From positions 1 through 7,486 of the forward strand of contig CALMWD010000031.1 of NCBI GenBank assembly GCA_937873105.1: a DNA stretch of 7,486 nucleotides, read 5' to 3'. Within the stretch, counting starts at the first letter, position 1. Each line of letters opens with the position of its first letter. Both the position numbers and the translations under genes were made by a program. The notes beneath the pieces were generated by a model, which was given only the letters and a program-made list of their open reading frames with translations, did not search any database and was not told the origin of the DNA. This document shows positions 7,470 through 7,486 of this stretch, piece by piece. This DNA comes from an uncultured Rhodanobacteraceae bacterium (lineage in GTDB: Bacteria > Pseudomonadota > Gammaproteobacteria > Xanthomonadales > Ahniellaceae).

Positions 7470-7486
7470 GGGGCGCCCCGCGGGGC
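7470..7486. repeat. Two overlapping GC palindromes upstream of map
   Basis: GGGGCGCCCC (7470-7479) and GCCCCGCGGGGC (7475-7486) are both perfect palindromes and overlap. They lie 22-38 bases before the map start and reach the window edge. They could be part of a regulatory site or of a hairpin between map and its upstream neighbour, but short palindromes arise easily in DNA this rich in G+C. Confidence 0.25.

Noticed and set aside
1..7486. CRISPR array, tRNA or rRNA genes.
   Set aside because: No repeat-spacer periodicity or recognisable RNA gene signature seen; the window is filled by coding sequence.

Overview
The window looks like chromosomal DNA of a high-GC gammaproteobacterium, most likely from the Xanthomonadales/Lysobacterales. 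I infer this from about 65-70% G+C in the lines counted by hand, the gene order map-glnD-dapD-(YffB/ArsC-like)-dapE, and a TonB-type gene next to it. Genus cannot be fixed from the sequence alone.

Layout: the left end carries two plus-strand genes, the 3' part of a TonB-family energy transducer (1-358) and a small predicted lipoprotein with an elongation-factor domain-2-like barrel (415-870). Everything from 850 to 7448 is on the minus strand and reads as one tightly packed operon, transcribed right to left: map (methionine aminopeptidase), glnD (PII uridylyltransferase), dapD (tetrahydrodipicolinate succinylase), an ArsC/Spx/YffB-like thioredoxin-fold protein, dapE (succinyl-diaminopimelate desuccinylase) and a terminal accessory gene. 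The first five genes overlap by 4, 4, 1 and 4 bases (ATGA, ATGA, TGATG, GTGA junctions), which predicts translational coupling. The last gene starts 9 bases after the dapE stop. No stretch over 300 bases lacks a gene.

The operon combines protein N-terminal maturation (Map), nitrogen-status sensing (GlnD) and two steps of the succinylase branch of lysine/diaminopimelate synthesis (DapD, DapE), so it is mostly housekeeping.

The unusual part is about 735-1690, where G+C drops to roughly 50-60% and codons rare in the neighbours (TTA, ATA, CTA, AGG) appear. It holds one intact minus-strand ORF of 277 residues. I read it as a two-module protein: an N-terminal helical HEPN-like domain with an R-N-x3-H-H motif, and a C-terminal segment resembling the OST-HTH/LOTUS RNA-binding domain. 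This is a plausible horizontally acquired RNA-targeting protein placed as the last cistron of the dap operon. Its 3' end overlaps the lipoprotein gene convergently, over an imperfect hairpin. It is the best candidate for something little described here.
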